In this document: positions 1 to 7,942 of the stretch, one piece after another | Numbering within the stretch: the stretch's first letter is position 1 | Layout: the number at the start of each line of letters is the position of its first letter | Origin: Opitutaceae bacterium | GTDB lineage: Bacteria; Verrucomicrobiota; Verrucomicrobiia; Opitutales; Opitutaceae | Assembly (NCBI GenBank): GCA_041395105.1 | Contig: JAWLBB010000003.1 | Span: 248,001-312,000, forward strand | Direction of reading: 5' to 3' | Length of the DNA stretch: 64,000 nt | Made by a program: the position numbers and the translations under genes | Notes under the pieces: generated by a model | Told to the model about the DNA's origin: nothing | Databases searched by the model: none | Seen by the model: only the letters and a program-made list of their open reading frames with translations

Positions 1-2
1 CC

Positions 3-119
3 AGCGATGGTCCCGATATGGACCGGCTGCGTGGCGCCATCCAGCAGATCCTCGCCCGCTTCCCCGTGGCGACCAATGACGGCCCGGGCAGCGCCATTTC
101 CCAGGCCCCGGCCAACTGA
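3..119 (+). CDS. C-terminal end of an unidentified protein (5' end outside the window)
   Basis: An open frame enters from the left edge and ends with TGA at 117-119, leaving 38 residues. The visible tail has a short amphipathic stretch (DRLRGAIQQILARFPV) followed by a Gly/Ser/Ala/Pro-rich end. Codon use has the same G/C-ending bias as the neighbouring genes. It stops 25 bases before the lipoprotein start at 145, so the two may be co-transcribed. Too little is present to assign a family. Confidence 0.45.
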   Translation, partial: SDGPDMDRLRGAIQQILARFPVATNDGPGSAISQAPAN

Positions 120-144
120 TCCATTCCAACCGTCGATTGAAGCT

Positions 145-780
145 ATGAAAACCCTGAGAACACTCCTGGCTCTCACTTCCCTTTCCCTGCTGGCCGGATG
201 CGCGAGCGATTCCGGGATCAAGATCGACAATTCCTGGATCAACGGGGACTACACCGGGGACAGGCTCAGCAATCTGCTGGTGGTCGGTCTTGCCCCGAAT
301 GAGGCCAATGTCAAAATCTGGGAGGACGCCTTTGTCGCCCAGTTGCAGAAGAGCGGACGGCGGGGGACTCCCGCCTATACCATCTTCAACCAGGCCTTTC
401 TGGCCGAGAACGGTGTCGACAACGAGGAGGCTGCCAAGGCAAAGATCCGGGAACTCGGTTTCGACGGGGTCATCCTCGGCAAAATCCGCGATGTGGAATC
501 CGGTCCGGTGGTTGAAGGCGGAGAGACTCATGTGATCGCGACTCCGGCCTATTACTCATTCTACTCCTACTACGCCCCCCAGGTCTACCAGGTTCAGGAC
601 AAAACCCGGGTGGTGCAGGTGAATCGGGTTCGGATCGAGACCAACATTTACGCCGTCAAGGGCGAGACCCTGGTCTACACCGCGATGATTGACAGTATCA
701 ATATGGGCAATGATTCCCAGACCGTCACCGGACTGGTCGATTCCGTGATCAAGGACCTGAAGAGTCGGAAGGTTCTGTAA
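145..780 (+). CDS. Outer-membrane-type lipoprotein, DUF4136-like
   Basis: This 211-residue protein begins with a classic lipoprotein signal: MKT, a Leu-rich h-region, then lipobox LLAGC with the acylated Cys near residue 19. The next residues (ASDSG) lack an Asp at +2, which fits outer-membrane sorting. The body resembles small lipoproteins of the DUF4136 type: a beta-alpha segment around VVGLAPNEANVKIWEDAF, a predicted 'elgfDGVILGKI' strand, and a Tyr-rich segment near residues 130-150. No catalytic motif is visible. ATG 145 is chosen because it starts the signal peptide; the frame stays open upstream without one. Its last 32 bases overlap the convergent nuclease-like gene. The role is unknown; an envelope protein is the safe description. 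Confidence 0.75.
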   Translation: MKTLRTLLALTSLSLLAGCASDSGIKIDNSWINGDYTGDRLSNLLVVGLAPNEANVKIWEDAFVAQLQKSGRRGTPAYTIFNQAFLAENGVDNEEAAKAKIRELGFDGVILGKIRDVESGPVVEGGETHVIATPAYYSFYSYYAPQVYQVQDKTRVVQVNRVRIETNIYAVKGETLVYTAMIDSINMGNDSQTVTGLVDSVIKDLKSRKVL

Positions 781-1285
781 TCGCCGGCTCGGCCTCCGGT
801 TCTTCCTCATCGGGCGGACGCAATTCCTTCCAGACGCCAAGGCGCTCGCTTTGAGCGGCCTGTTCCGCTTCGGCGTAGTCGAACGCATCCGGAGCGACCG
901 ACTTGACCCAGACCGCAAAGCCCATCCGCAGGAGATCCAGGGCGAGATCCTGGGAACCCCGGTAGACCACACGGCCGTAGGAGCGCTCGGTTTCCTCCCG
1001 TGGAACAACCATTTGGAATCCGATCTCGCGGCCGAGGATGTAGCGCTCGGCATAGCGGCGGGCTTTCTGACCGATTTTCTGGCCCACGTCCGGGCATTCC
1101 ACTCCCCAGAGCGCGATCCAGAGTTCCCTCCCGTCCTGGGTGCGGAGGTAGAAGGTATCGCCGTCTCCGATCGCGAGGACCTTTCCGATAAGGATTTCGT
1201 CTTCAGACTGCGACCAACCCCAGTGGGCCGCCGTCAAAAAGGCCAGGGAGGCGATCGCTAGCAGAATCCGGCAAGGGAGAAACAC
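749..1285 (-). CDS. Secreted thermonuclease-like (SNase-fold) protein, active site altered
   Basis: This 178-residue protein has an N-terminal signal peptide (about residues 1-25) and an SNase fold. Seen: the metal-site DGDT (41-44), the GVECPD segment (61-66), SYGR with the conserved Arg105, and the C-terminal 'G.AVW' and 'LGVWKE' signatures. In staphylococcal nuclease the catalytic trio is Arg35, Glu43 and Arg87. By motif alignment the Arg35 position is Ala58 and the Glu43 position is Asp66; only Arg105 (Arg87) is kept. It starts with GTG. A Pro/Glu-rich tail overlaps the 3' end of the upstream lipoprotein gene convergently. A second copy lies at 3364. It could be a weak nuclease or a binding protein; the fold is clear, activity is doubtful. 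Confidence 0.8.
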   Translation of the reverse strand: MFLPCRILLAIASLAFLTAAHWGWSQSEDEILIGKVLAIGDGDTFYLRTQDGRELWIALWGVECPDVGQKIGQKARRYAERYILGREIGFQMVVPREETERSYGRVVYRGSQDLALDLLRMGFAVWVKSVAPDAFDYAEAEQAAQSERLGVWKELRPPDEEEPEAEPAITEPSDSSGP

Positions 1286-1440
1286 GCCCGATCTTCGACC
1301 CTGAAGGCCTTCCCGGCAAGCCGGAGATCAAATTGGCTGCGTTTGCCGCGCCGAAGCACCCAAAAAGTGAAACCATGAAAAAAAACGGGGCACAAACGGA
1401 ATAGGGCCGGGTCTGGATGCTCTGATTGATGACTGGGCCC

Positions 1441-1461
1441 GTTCGATCGCGCGATTCGAAC
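1441..1461. promoter_or_regulatory. Imperfect palindrome in a divergent promoter region
   Basis: Arms GTTCGA and TTCGAAC flank the palindromic core TCGCGCGA, with one unpaired base. It lies in the 241-bp gap between the reverse nuclease-like gene and the forward rhodanese gene, 66 bases before the latter's start. It could be an operator or a hairpin in the leader. No regulator gene is adjacent, so this is only a candidate. Confidence 0.25.
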
Positions 1462-1526
1462 GGTTCGATGCATCCATGAAACCATCTCATGCGAATCAAA
1501 AGCGTAACCACACATTCTCACACACT

Positions 1527-1925
1527 ATGAAAACAATACTGTCTTTGCTTGTTGCCTTCGCGTTTGCCCTTACCGCTCAAGCCGGTTCGGGGAATTCCGG
1601 GAAAGTCGCCGATGTCTCGCTTGAGTCACTGAAGCAGGCCATCGCCGAGGGATCGATCACCCTGATCGATGTCAACGGTTCCAAGAGCTATCAGAAGGGT
1701 CACATCCCGGGTGCGCTTGATTTCCAGGAGGTATCCGCCGATCTGGCGTCAGTCCTGCCTGCGGACAAGGATGCCCTCGTGGTGGCCTACTGCGCGAACA
1801 CGCATTGTGGGGCCTACAAGCGCGCGGTCAGCGCGGCGGTCGCCCTCGGATACACCAACGTCGCACACTTTTCAGGGGGGATCGAGGGCTGGAAGAACGC
1901 CGGCGAAGCCGTCGAAGAAGGCTGA
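1527..1925 (+). CDS. Periplasmic single-domain rhodanese-like protein
   Basis: This 132-residue protein has a cleavable signal peptide (residues 1-19, ending AQAG) and one rhodanese domain. Seen: the 'LIDVN.S.SYQKGHIPGA' motif (the CH2A-type segment) and the active-site loop YCANTHCGAYKRA, with Cys89 at the usual catalytic position and a second Cys94. The C-terminal 'FSGGIEGWKNAGE' signature is also present. Rhodaneses of this size carry sulfur as a Cys persulfide; the export signal places it outside the cytoplasm. ATG 1527 starts the signal peptide; the longer frame from 1476 adds residues without one. It is monocistronic and ends just before a strong terminator. The physiological sulfur donor is unknown. 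Confidence 0.85.
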   Translation: MKTILSLLVAFAFALTAQAGSGNSGKVADVSLESLKQAIAEGSITLIDVNGSKSYQKGHIPGALDFQEVSADLASVLPADKDALVVAYCANTHCGAYKRAVSAAVALGYTNVAHFSGGIEGWKNAGEAVEEG

Positions 1926-1952
1926 GGCCGGCCTCAGGCGAAAGCTCCAGTG

Positions 1953-1985
1953 AAAAAAAGGCCCGGATTCTTCCGGGCCTTTTTG
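1953..1985. terminator. Bidirectional Rho-independent terminator
   Basis: A perfect GC-rich stem (AAGGCCCGGA paired with TTCCGGGCCTT, small loop) has an A-run on the left and a T-run on the right. It can therefore stop both the forward rhodanese gene (ends 1925) and the convergent reverse gene (ends 2016). Confidence 0.9.
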
Positions 1986-2015
1986 CTGCTCTGAGAGTTC
2001 TTGGATTTGCGCAGA

Positions 2016-2519
2016 CTACTTGGAGAGGGCCAGGACGTAATCCTTCAACTGGCTGCCGAAAGCAATCGCCTGCTCCGTGGATACTCCGTTCTTTTCCAGA
2101 AGGTCCTGGATGTTTTTCAGGTTGCCGGCCCAGGCCGGCAGCGGAATGCCGGCACTGTTGAGCACCGAATTGAGAGTCGAGGCCATCTTCTCCGCATCGG
2201 CGGAATTGAATGAGCCGGAGCTCCAGACAGATTGCACGGCCCGGGCCAGGCCGGTCAGGGACTCGCGGGAGGGAATCTTCCCACCCGTCATGGCCTCAAG
2301 TTGCTTGGCGATGGCGGAGGTTTGCTCGGGGTAGGCGGCTGCGCCCTGTTCAATGGCCGACAGGATGCTTGTCAGGGCATCGGACTGGGAACTATCGGTC
2401 TCAGCCGGTTTCGCAACGGCATCTGTCATGCTCTTCAGGTCAGGCATCTGGGCCTGAAGACCAATCCCGCCGAAACCCGCAACAACGATCAAAAGAATGA
2501 TGGACTTCATGTGTTTCAT
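2016..2519 (-). CDS. Small secreted protein of unknown function
   Basis: This 167-residue protein has a signal peptide (MKHMKSIILLIVVAGFGGIGLQAQ, cleavage about residue 24). The rest is helical, Ser/Ala/Leu-rich, with no Cys and no recognised enzyme motif. The pattern of Leu and Ala (for example 'SILSAIEQGAAAY' and 'QDLLEKNGVSTEQAIAFG') suggests a bundle of amphipathic helices. Either of two close ATGs (2519 or 2510) can serve as start. It is transcribed convergently with the rhodanese across the terminator at 1953-1985. No homologous family is recognised. Confidence 0.65.
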   Translation of the reverse strand: MKHMKSIILLIVVAGFGGIGLQAQMPDLKSMTDAVAKPAETDSSQSDALTSILSAIEQGAAAYPEQTSAIAKQLEAMTGGKIPSRESLTGLARAVQSVWSSGSFNSADAEKMASTLNSVLNSAGIPLPAWAGNLKNIQDLLEKNGVSTEQAIAFGSQLKDYVLALSK

Positions 2520-2565
2520 TCCACTTCTGTGATTGGAAACCGTCCCGAAGGGAAGTCGGAATTTC

Positions 2566-3096
2566 TTATCCCGCGTTCTCCCCGAGGCGCAGCTCGACCA
2601 TGAGATCGGACGCGATCTTCTCGAGTTCGGACCGAACCAGTGATTCCGGACAATCCGCTGGAAGGACGATGCGGGCCCTGGCCTGGAAAAGCATTCCGCC
2701 GGTCATCGGCGCACTTGACCGTTCGGTCTCCAGTTCCTCCACGTTGATCCGGAATCGGGCGAGGGTGCCGGTGATCTCACGCACGATCCCGGGCCGGTCG
2801 TGCCCGATCACTTCGAGTGAAAACGATCGCAGAAGCGATGCGGACGCCTCGATGGATTCGCCCCGATGCGCGATCACCTCCAGCTTTTCCGACTCAAGTC
2901 CACGGAGGGCGTTGAGCAGGGAGTCCACCGATTCTTCCGGGACCTGGACCCGGAGAATCCCGGCGAATTGGCCTTCGAGATGTCCCATCCGGCTCTCCAG
3001 CCAGTTGCCGCCCTGCGACGCGATCACTGAGGCAAGGCTGCCGACGAGTCCCGGGCGATCCGGGCCGATGATGGTCATGATCAGATTGGCGAGCAT
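2566..3096 (-). CDS. Double ACT-domain protein, GcvR-like
   Basis: This 176-residue protein has two ACT domains. The first runs over residues 5-80 ('TIIGPDRPGLVGSLASVIA', with the glycine-turn that binds small ligands). The second runs over about residues 93-170 ('LEVIGHDRPGIVREITGTLA'). This is the architecture of GcvR, the partner of the glycine-cleavage activator GcvA in Enterobacteria, and of several ACT proteins of unknown function. No GcvA or glycine-cleavage gene is in the window, so an amino-acid-sensing regulatory role is inferred only. It stands alone, 46 bases upstream (in transcription order) of the secreted protein gene, and could be co-transcribed with it. Confidence 0.75.
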   Translation of the reverse strand: MLANLIMTIIGPDRPGLVGSLASVIASQGGNWLESRMGHLEGQFAGILRVQVPEESVDSLLNALRGLESEKLEVIAHRGESIEASASLLRSFSLEVIGHDRPGIVREITGTLARFRINVEELETERSSAPMTGGMLFQARARIVLPADCPESLVRSELEKIASDLMVELRLGENAG

Positions 3097-3363
3097 ATGG
3101 TCATGGGGTTGGTTCGATCGGCGTGACTGACGAGAATTGACGATTGAGAATGGAAAAACCTGCGGACAGCTGCCACCTGAACAAATCAGGTCGCTCGAGG
3201 TCTTCTCATATTCGCCCGCTCAGTTCAATCTCAGGATCGCCTTTCTAGGGCGGATCCGATCGATCAACCGTTCAGCCAGCCTCTTACGCTTGCACCCTTG
3301 CCGCCAGTCCTACACTCTCAGTAGATTCCGGGTGGATTGGCTTGTCCGCTTCCCCCGGATCTG

Positions 3364-3873
3364 ATGATCCCCAGAAATATGGCCACACGAATTTCCTTAT
3401 TCACAACCTGCGCAGCCGTCCTTGGGACGTCCTGTCTCCTTGGATTGTCAGCCACCGCCGCCGACGCCCCGGCTCCTCAGGTTATCACCGGAATCATTGT
3501 TGAAGTGACAACGGGAGACAATTTCCTGCTGCGGACTTCCGACAATCGGGAGTTCCCGATCGGTATCTGGGGGGTCGACAGCCCGGAGATCAACAACCAG
3601 ACCGGCCAGAGGGCCCGGAAGTTCTCGGCCAGGCTCATCCAGGGCGAGCAAATCAAGTTGACGATCCTCGGTCGCGACAGCGAGGGCCGGACACTCGGGC
3701 GTGTCATCTTCAAGGAGAACCGGGACCTGGCCCTTGAGCTCCTTAAGGAGGGCTACGCGGTCTGGATGACTGGGGCGGCACCAAACGAGGCTGCCTATGA
3801 AAAGGCTCAAATGGATGCCCAGGAAGCGCGCAAAGGGATCTGGAAGGAATGGCTCCCGAAGAAAGGACTCTGA
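3364..3873 (+). CDS. Secreted thermonuclease-like (SNase-fold) protein, second copy
   Basis: This 169-residue paralogue of the gene at 749-1285 lies on the other strand. It has a signal peptide ending about TAADA (residue 34) and an SNase fold with GDNF (51-54), WGVDSPE (69-75) and LGRVIF with Arg113. Relative to staphylococcal nuclease, the Arg35 position is Gly67, Glu43 is kept as Glu75 and Arg87 as Arg113. So both copies lack the Arg35 equivalent but differ at the Glu43 position. Start candidates are ATG 3364 and ATG 3379; both leave a signal peptide. A secreted enzyme or nucleic-acid-binding protein is likely, with reduced catalytic power. Confidence 0.8.
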   Translation: MIPRNMATRISLFTTCAAVLGTSCLLGLSATAADAPAPQVITGIIVEVTTGDNFLLRTSDNREFPIGIWGVDSPEINNQTGQRARKFSARLIQGEQIKLTILGRDSEGRTLGRVIFKENRDLALELLKEGYAVWMTGAAPNEAAYEKAQMDAQEARKGIWKEWLPKKGL

Positions 3874-3939
3874 TTCTCCCGCCTCCGGAGTCGAGTCGAT
3901 CCGCAATCGGAATCCGATTGACCCGGCGTGAGATCTGAG

Positions 3940-3969
3940 TTATTGTTAATCAAATAGTTATACTAATAT
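3940..3969 (+). promoter_or_regulatory. Putative promoter of the ECF sigma operon
   Basis: The 297-bp gap before the sigma gene contains a strongly AT-rich island, in contrast with the surrounding GC-rich DNA. TTATTG (3940-3945) and TAATAT (3964-3969), separated by 18 bp, can be read as -35 and -10 boxes. The assignment rests on sequence alone. Confidence 0.3.
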
Positions 3970-4157
3970 TTTTCAACCGAGGGATCTGCGGCCTTCGGGT
4001 TGCGGACTCAAGCCCAACGATCAATCCACCCGGATTCTGAAACTTTGCGCCTCAAACGAGCGTATTTGAGAGAGGAACCGCCTGGTTCTCAGCCAGCCTT
4101 GCTCCGATGAACGCCTGTCCGTTTACCCATTCCGAATAAACAGGCAAACCACTCAAA

Positions 4158-4163
4158 AGAGGA
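4158..4163 (+). promoter_or_regulatory. Ribosome binding site supporting a TTG start
   Basis: AGAGGA lies 7 bases before TTG 4171. The ATGs at 4216 and 4222 in the same frame have no comparable site, so the TTG start is favoured for the sigma factor. Confidence 0.5.
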
Positions 4164-4170
4164 AAAACCA

Positions 4171-4818
4171 TTGGGAACAATCCAGGAAATCACACGTCCT
4201 AACAGTGCTGAACGCATGACGATGAAAGCACAGGAAGTGGCGATTGACCGGCTTCTGGTGGACCGTTTCAAAGCGGGAGACCAGAGTGCGTTCAATGAAA
4301 TGGTTTCGCGCTACTGGGATCGCATCTATGCGATGGTCAACCAGTTGCTGAGGAATACCCAGGACGCTGAGGAAGTCACCCAGGACGCCTTCATCCGAGC
4401 CCATCGCGGTCTCGAGAATTTCAGGGGGGATTCCGCCTTTTCAACCTGGCTCTACCAGATTGCCACCAATCTGGCCCGAAACCGCTATTGGTATTGGTGG
4501 CGGCGGAAACGGGATCGTTCCATTTCCTTCGACCAACCCCTGACCGCCGACAGCGACACCACGCTGGCGGAGGTTTTTCCATCCGATGTCGAAACCCCGC
4601 AGGATGCCACGGTCTCACAGGAATTCGTCGACCGGGTCGCGGAATGCATGGGGATGCTCGCCGAGAAGCACCGCGAGATTCTTACCCTTCGCAATATCCA
4701 GAATCATTCCTATGAGGAGATTGCTTCCATTCTGGAGATCAGCGTGGGCACCGTGAAGAGCCGGATTGCCCGGGCCCGCGAAAGCCTGCGCGAGAAGATG
4801 GGGGACGAGTTGCTATGA
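4171..4818 (+). CDS. RNA polymerase ECF sigma factor, RpoE/SigW type
   Basis: This is a 215-residue ECF sigma factor. Region 2 spans about residues 30-100 ('DQSAFNEMVSRYWDRIY', 'DAEEVTQDAFIRAHRGL', 'AFSTWLYQIATNLARNRYW'). Region 4 spans about residues 150-210 ('LAEKHREILTLRNIQNHSYEEI', then the helix-turn-helix 'ISVGTVKSRIARARESLR'). There is no extra C-terminal domain. The start is TTG with a good ribosome binding site; ATG 4216 is an alternative that removes 15 residues. Its stop overlaps the start of the next gene by 4 bases (ATGA), which indicates translational coupling with a membrane regulator, as usual for sigma/anti-sigma pairs. The inducing signal is unknown. Confidence 0.9.
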   Translation: MGTIQEITRPNSAERMTMKAQEVAIDRLLVDRFKAGDQSAFNEMVSRYWDRIYAMVNQLLRNTQDAEEVTQDAFIRAHRGLENFRGDSAFSTWLYQIATNLARNRYWYWWRRKRDRSISFDQPLTADSDTTLAEVFPSDVETPQDATVSQEFVDRVAECMGMLAEKHREILTLRNIQNHSYEEIASILEISVGTVKSRIARARESLREKMGDELL

Positions 4819-5525
4819 ACCAGAGGAAACTCATCGAATGGCTCAACCTCTATATCGATGGCGAGATCGAGGCCGATGATCTCGAGCGGCTCGAACGCCT
4901 GGTCAACTCCAGTCCGGAAGCCCGCCGCATCTATCAGCAGTATTGTCGCCTCGACCAGGCCACCCGGATGCTCCATCAGCGTTTCAGGCAGGTGGGACCG
5001 CCGGAACCGTTCCCCCTTTCCGTGAATCGCGGATTCTCCGGATCCAATGCCACCCGGCGGATACGGCGCCTGACTGTGATGGCCGGCGGACTGGCTGCCG
5101 CCATCGCCCTTGTTTCCGGTTCTCTCATTGTCTTTGGTCCCACGAATTCCGAATCGAGCGTGCTTGATTCCATTGCCTCGACACCGGCCAAGCCCGACAA
5201 GGCGGATTCGACCTACGTGGCGATCACGCCGTCCGTCATCCAGTCATTCAATTCGGATACCGCGATCTTCAACCTGGAGCCGGCGGGCGATGGAACCCTT
5301 GTTCCGGCGGCCTGGCGACCAAACCTCGAGATCCCGTCCGTTTCACTCGGCAAGGAAGAACCGCCCCAGGCCTGGCCCGTCTATGGAGGCATACAATGGA
5401 ATGCCCCGGTCGGAATCGGTGACGGTCTCGAAATGACCGGATCCCGTGAACAGAGGATTTATCGGGGGCCGGAAAGACGGCCGGGCAGCCCCTACCAGAC
5501 CGTCTCCTTCCAGTTTCAGAAGTGA
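4815..5525 (+). CDS. Membrane-anchored putative anti-sigma factor
   Basis: This 236-residue protein has a short cytoplasmic N-terminus ('LIEWLNLYIDGEIEADDLERLERLV', about residues 5-30) typical of anti-sigma domains. One transmembrane helix follows near residues 78-98 ('VMAGGLAAAIALVSGSLIVFG'), then a Pro/Ser-rich outer region. The HxxxCxxC zinc signature of ZAS anti-sigmas is absent; the only cysteine is Cys44 in 'YQQYCRL'. The function is inferred from coupling to the ECF sigma gene by a 4-base overlap and from topology. The extracytoplasmic part has no recognised sensor fold. Confidence 0.7.
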   Translation: MNQRKLIEWLNLYIDGEIEADDLERLERLVNSSPEARRIYQQYCRLDQATRMLHQRFRQVGPPEPFPLSVNRGFSGSNATRRIRRLTVMAGGLAAAIALVSGSLIVFGPTNSESSVLDSIASTPAKPDKADSTYVAITPSVIQSFNSDTAIFNLEPAGDGTLVPAAWRPNLEIPSVSLGKEEPPQAWPVYGGIQWNAPVGIGDGLEMTGSREQRIYRGPERRPGSPYQTVSFQFQK

Positions 5526-5546
5526 CGGCGGTCCTCAGCCTTCTCA

Positions 5547-6164
5547 TCAGCCCAGGGCTGTCTTGACTAATTGCTCGGTGCTGGCGTCGGCACCCAGTCG
5601 ACGGGCTGCCTCCCGAACGGACTTGTCCGCATCGGCCAGCTTGAATCCCAGAGCGGTCAGCGCCAGGACTGCGTCGCGCTGCCTTCCTCCCGGGGAATCC
5701 GCCGGGAGAATCGAGCCCGCGGCACCGCCCTGTCCGGGACCCGCCCCGTCCTTACCGGCCAGACCGGTTTTGTCTCGCAATTCGATGACGAGGCGTTCGG
5801 CGGTTTTCTTGCCGATCCCCGGCGACTTGGAAAGCAGTCCGACGTCGCCGTTCATGATGGCTGAGCGAAGAACCGGGAGTGCCAGTTTGCTCATGATGCT
5901 CAAGGCCACCTTCGGTCCCACTCCCGAGACCTTCTCAATCATCAGTCGAAAGAAATCGCGCTCGTCCGACGTCGCAAATCCGAAAAGAGTCTGGGAATCT
6001 TCCCGGTAGACCGCATGGGTGTGCAGCTTGGCGCGGTTTCCCACCTGGGGAAGACGCTCGGCCGTTGTCACCGGGACATTCACCTCGTATCCAATTCCGG
6101 ATACTTCAATGACCGCGCTGAGGGGACCGGCGGAAACAAGGACTCCTTCGATGCTGACGATCAT
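5547..6164 (-). CDS. ruvA: Holliday junction branch migration protein RuvA
   Basis: This 205-residue RuvA, close to the usual ~200, has an N-terminal OB domain ('MIVSIEGVLVSAGPLSAVIEVSGIGYEV' region). Two helix-hairpin-helix motifs follow, 'KVSGVGPKVALSIMSKL' (about 74-90) and 'LLSKSPGIGKKTAERLVIEL' (about 110-129). A flexible Gly/Ala linker then leads to the C-terminal RuvB-binding domain III ('DAVLALTALGFKLADADKSV'). RuvA binds four-way junctions and loads the RuvB motor. Its start overlaps the stop of dapB by 4 bases, so it is translated with the lysine/diaminopimelate genes. No ruvB or ruvC is nearby. Confidence 0.97.
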   Translation of the reverse strand: MIVSIEGVLVSAGPLSAVIEVSGIGYEVNVPVTTAERLPQVGNRAKLHTHAVYREDSQTLFGFATSDERDFFRLMIEKVSGVGPKVALSIMSKLALPVLRSAIMNGDVGLLSKSPGIGKKTAERLVIELRDKTGLAGKDGAGPGQGGAAGSILPADSPGGRQRDAVLALTALGFKLADADKSVREAARRLGADASTEQLVKTALG

Positions 6165-6889
6165 TTCCGAAACCCGAGAACGTCCTGCATGTCGTAGACT
6201 CCGGGCGCCTGCCTGAGGGCCCAGCGTGCGGCCCGCAGGGCACCGGTGGCAAACACCTGTCGGTCGGTGGCACGATGGGTCAATTCGATCCGTTCGCCCA
6301 GACCGGCAAAATAGACCGTATGATCGCCCACCACATCGCCACCCCGCAGGGCATGGACTCCGACCTCCTTCGAGGAACGTTCACCAGGCACACCGCTGCG
6401 GCCGTGTCGAAGCGCTTCCGGCCCCAATCCACGCTCCTCGAGGATTATTTCACAAAGGCGGACGGCGGTGCCGCTGGGGGCGTCCTTCTTCATCCGATGG
6501 TGCATCTCCAGAACCTCCGCGTCGTAGCCTTCATCGAGGACTGAGGCGGCCACCTGGGTCAGATGGAAAAGCAGATTGACTCCAATCGAGTAATTGCCGG
6601 CCCAGACCGTCGGGATGGCGGATGCGGTCTGTTTCAACTCGGCCCGCCTGACATCGGTGTGGCCCGTCGTTCCAATGACGAGAGCTTTTTTTAGCTCGAC
6701 CGCCGTTTCGATGACCGAGGCAGTCGATTCGTGAAAACTGAAATCGACGATGACATCGGCCTCCTTTGCCTCCAGTTTCAGGTCACCGCCCAGGTCGCAG
6801 AGACCGGTGACGTTGATGCCCTCGGCCTCGGCGGCGGCAGCGATGGCGCGGCCCATGCGGCCGTTGGATCCGTTGATCGCGATATTCAT
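6161..6889 (-). CDS. dapB: 4-hydroxy-tetrahydrodipicolinate reductase
   Basis: DapB makes tetrahydrodipicolinate from the DapA product with NAD(P)H, in the diaminopimelate/lysine pathway. Seen: the dinucleotide-binding GSNGRMG (7-13), the catalytic signature HHRMKKDAPSGTA (130-142) with His130/His131 and Lys134, and the 'VDFSFHEST' segment. At 242 residues it is shorter than the ~270 of the E. coli enzyme, as in many bacteria. It lies 26 bases after dapA and overlaps ruvA by 4 bases, giving an operon dapA-dapB-ruvA. Confidence 0.97.
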   Translation of the reverse strand: MNIAINGSNGRMGRAIAAAAEAEGINVTGLCDLGGDLKLEAKEADVIVDFSFHESTASVIETAVELKKALVIGTTGHTDVRRAELKQTASAIPTVWAGNYSIGVNLLFHLTQVAASVLDEGYDAEVLEMHHRMKKDAPSGTAVRLCEIILEERGLGPEALRHGRSGVPGERSSKEVGVHALRGGDVVGDHTVYFAGLGERIELTHRATDRQVFATGALRAARWALRQAPGVYDMQDVLGFRK

Positions 6890-6915
6890 GGTCGGTTTGT
6901 CCGGCTCCGGCGTCT

Positions 6916-7800
6916 TCAGCTGAGCGCTTCCAATGCCCCGAGGAGCAGGGCGCGATTTTCCGCGCTCATGGCACAGAGAGGAGGACGGACCTCGGCTGAG
7001 GAGATCATGCCCAGATGGTGCATGGCCGCCTTGACCGGAACCGGATTGGGCTCGCAGAAAAGCGCCTTGAAGAGAGGTTGGAATCGGTGCTGAAGGGCGA
7101 GGGCGGTCTTGAGGTCACCTTTGAGAAAGGACTGTACCTTCATCTGGATTTCTTCGGGGAAAACATTGGAGGCGACGCTGATCACACCCTTCGCTCCGAT
7201 CGATAGAAACGGAAGGGTCAGGCTGTCGTCGCCGCTCAGGATGGTCATGGCGTCGCCCAGGCGCTGGCGGAGCTGATCCACCCGGTCGCAGGATCCACCC
7301 GCTTCCTTGATATGGTTGATATGTGGATGGGCTTCCCGCAGGCGCTCGACGGTCGAGACGGCGATCTCGATCCCGCAGCGTGAAGGGATGGAATAAAGAA
7401 TGATCGGCTTGTCGGTCTCCCGAGCGACCGCCGAGAAGTGCTGGAAGAGCCCTTCCTGACTCGGCTTGTTGTAGTAGGGGGCCACCTGGAGGACACCATC
7501 GACCCCGCATTCGTGCGCGAGTCGGGTCAGGCGGACGGCTTCACGGGTCGAATTGGATCCGGTTCCGGCGATGACCGGAACTCGCCGCTGGGTGGCGGCC
7601 ACGACTGCGCGCACGACATCGATGTGCTCATCGTGGTCGAGGGTGGGGGATTCGCCGGTTGTCCCACAGGGCACGAGCGCGGAAATCCCGGCCGCAATCT
7701 GTTGATGGACGACCTTCTCGAGATCGTCAAATGCGACCGCCTGATCCCGGAGAGGGGTGATCAGGGCGGTCAGGGTTCCGGTAAAGGTGGGGCCGCTCAT
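6916..7800 (-). CDS. dapA: 4-hydroxy-tetrahydrodipicolinate synthase
   Basis: This is a 294-residue class I aldolase (TIM barrel) condensing pyruvate with aspartate semialdehyde. Seen: GTTGES (46-51), with Thr47/Thr48 of the proton relay; Tyr110 in 'APYYNKP'; Tyr136 in 'LYSIPSRC', with substrate-binding Arg141; and Schiff-base Lys165 in 'HIKEAGGS'. All expected catalytic residues are present, so this is true DapA and not a sialate-lyase relative. It is the first gene of the reverse operon, divergent from the pilT-type ATPase gene across 142 bp. Confidence 0.97.
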   Translation of the reverse strand: MSGPTFTGTLTALITPLRDQAVAFDDLEKVVHQQIAAGISALVPCGTTGESPTLDHDEHIDVVRAVVAATQRRVPVIAGTGSNSTREAVRLTRLAHECGVDGVLQVAPYYNKPSQEGLFQHFSAVARETDKPIILYSIPSRCGIEIAVSTVERLREAHPHINHIKEAGGSCDRVDQLRQRLGDAMTILSGDDSLTLPFLSIGAKGVISVASNVFPEEIQMKVQSFLKGDLKTALALQHRFQPLFKALFCEPNPVPVKAAMHHLGMISSAEVRPPLCAMSAENRALLLGALEALS

Positions 7801-7942
7801 TTCGGGAATGGGTTGGGTAAGGCCATCAGAGGCGCGAAAGACAGGATGGAAACCGGAACCCCGGCAAGTTCCAAGGATTGTTTTTGGGCAGTCCGTCTTT
7901 CCCGGCTAAGGAGTTTCCTTGGGATTCCGATAGGTGAATGTG

